A DNA stretch of 64,000 nt, taken from contig NC_080672.1 in the NCBI RefSeq assembly GCF_030247195.1, positions 348,004,413 to 348,068,412 of the forward strand, written 5' to 3'. Position numbers and translations under genes: made by a program. Source of the DNA: Topomyia yanbarensis. Taxonomy: Eukaryota; Arthropoda; Insecta; Diptera; Culicidae. Positions 63,170-64,000 of the stretch are shown piece after piece. Each line of letters opens with the position of its first letter. The first letter of the stretch is position 1. The notes beneath the pieces were generated by a model, which searched no databases, was not told where the DNA came from, and worked only from the letters and a program-made list of their open reading frames with translations.

Positions 63170-63980
63170 ACGATATTCTTAATTTATATTCACGTCATGA
63201 CGAATTTCGTACCTGATTTTCCGCCAAAGGAGTGTGATTTATGTTCATTATTTCAGCATTAGTCCGTTAGTTATTTCCGTAATAATCATGATTTCAGAAT
63301 CTCAATCACGATTTTCGAAATTTTAGTCACGATTACTGTGATTTATGTTCACGATATTAGGATATTTATCACAATTTTCGTAAATTATACGCATATATTT
63401 CATACTTAAGCTCACTTTCGAATTTGACACGTGGAGTAATGTGACTCATGTTCATGTTTAATTATTATCAGATTTTTTACTCGGAGTAACGTGAACTGGA
63501 TAATAAAAGTGTGACCGATTCGAGATATCGTGTTTTAAGAACTATGTCAAGAACACGATTTATGGCTATATAATGTATTTTTGGAGCTCGTTTTCTGTCC
63601 GGACACACATTGAACCTTATCAAATGAATAACGAACGATGTTCGAGGTCCAAATAGTTTTCTTTTATCTGCTGATCGAATCTATAATTAATTGCTTGAAG
63701 ATGGAGAAAACTATTTTTATTTAATCAAAATACCCAAATTTTGTGAAATATATTTAATGAAAATACCCAAATTTTGTAAAATAGTTCACGAGGAAATATC
63801 ATGTGCTGAGGTGCATGAAATAGAAAATGATTGCGGACATCTTCTAAGTATCACAAGCACTCAAGATCGATCGTGAAGCATGTACTAGGAATCATGAACC
63901 AGTTCACGAATCCACGAATAATATTTAATGATTTTAGGAGCTATTTTGCGAGCATAAATGATCAGTCATGAATATTATAC
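63170..63980. repeat. Degenerate CACGATTT/TTCACG repeat, second locus
   Basis: TCACGATTTTCG, GTGATTTATGTTCACG and similar words recur irregularly, as at 50.45-51.08 kb; CAAGATATTCTTAATTTATA-type sequence is shared. The window ends inside it. Confidence 0.45.
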
Positions 63981-64000
63981 TAGGACACATGAACTACTTA

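Noticed and set aside
1..64000. CRISPR arrays, operons or bacterial features
   Set aside because: All content is animal: introns, histone stem-loops, LINEs and MITEs. The tandem repeats are satellites without spacer structure.

Overview
Repeat-dense eukaryotic DNA, most likely from a culicine mosquito (Aedes or a close relative). The inference rests on an intact I-clade LINE resembling mosquito MosquI elements, several R1-, RTE- and jockey/CR1-like remnants, many TA- and 8-bp-TSD MITEs, the culicine-type repeat carrying 'CGGCCCTCCGGGCC', and compact two-exon genes with ~60-bp introns. Nothing prokaryotic is present. Species and clade names come from recognition, not from a search.

Host content is sparse. 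Three related genes for secreted proteins of about 280-300 residues lie at 24.4-25.4 kb (-), 42.0-43.0 kb (+, with a one-base frameshift) and 54.8-55.8 kb (-). They share a TATA box 32 nt upstream of a TCAGT initiator, one phase-0 intron just before a conserved Tyr, and six cysteines in the mature protein. The other host-derived material is decayed replication-dependent histone DNA: three H3 pseudogenes in the first 2.1 kb, an H1 tail at 29.1-29.3 kb, H3-like 3' ends at 2.5 and 36.7 kb, several still followed by the 16-nt histone 3' stem-loop.

Layout. 0-2.7 kb: histone H3 remnants. 4-9.3 kb: a MITE, a 21-bp minisatellite and a 3.8-kb foldback element with pogo-like ends whose apex holds a captured LINE fragment. 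9.5-14.4 kb: RTE-like RT pieces, a dead mariner-type transposase carrying a MITE with perfect 55-bp inverted ends, a hammerhead-ribozyme SINE copy and a ~315-350-bp satellite. 16.7-24 kb: SINE and MITE copies and two degenerate R1-like copies separated by repeat arrays. 24-29 kb: secreted-protein gene 1 and a 1.2-kb TA-flanked element. 29-36.9 kb: histone H1 remnant interrupted by the full-length I-clade LINE with a 14-bp target duplication, then more histone 3' ends. 36.9-38.4 kb: an inverted-repeat element interrupted by a 431-bp retrozyme-like element with one complete and one half hammerhead ribozyme. 38.6-40 kb: a dead I-type copy. 42-43 kb: secreted-protein gene 2. 43.4-48.6 kb: a nest of elements including an R1-like RT. 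49.7-50.2 kb: a near-perfect 160-bp-arm hairpin. 51-54.6 kb: an I-type copy with an inverted 5' part. 54.8-55.8 kb: secreted-protein gene 3. 56-64 kb: AT-rich DNA, MITEs and dispersed repeats.

The most interesting signal is the hammerhead family. At 37,884-38,314 a 79-nt direct repeat recurs at 341-nt spacing. The downstream copy folds as a complete type III hammerhead (38,228-38,302), and the upstream copy starts exactly at the predicted cleavage site. This is the arrangement expected if a self-cleaving multimeric or circular RNA was reverse-transcribed. A second copy (11,541-11,808) has a 13-bp LINE-type target duplication and a mutated catalytic core.
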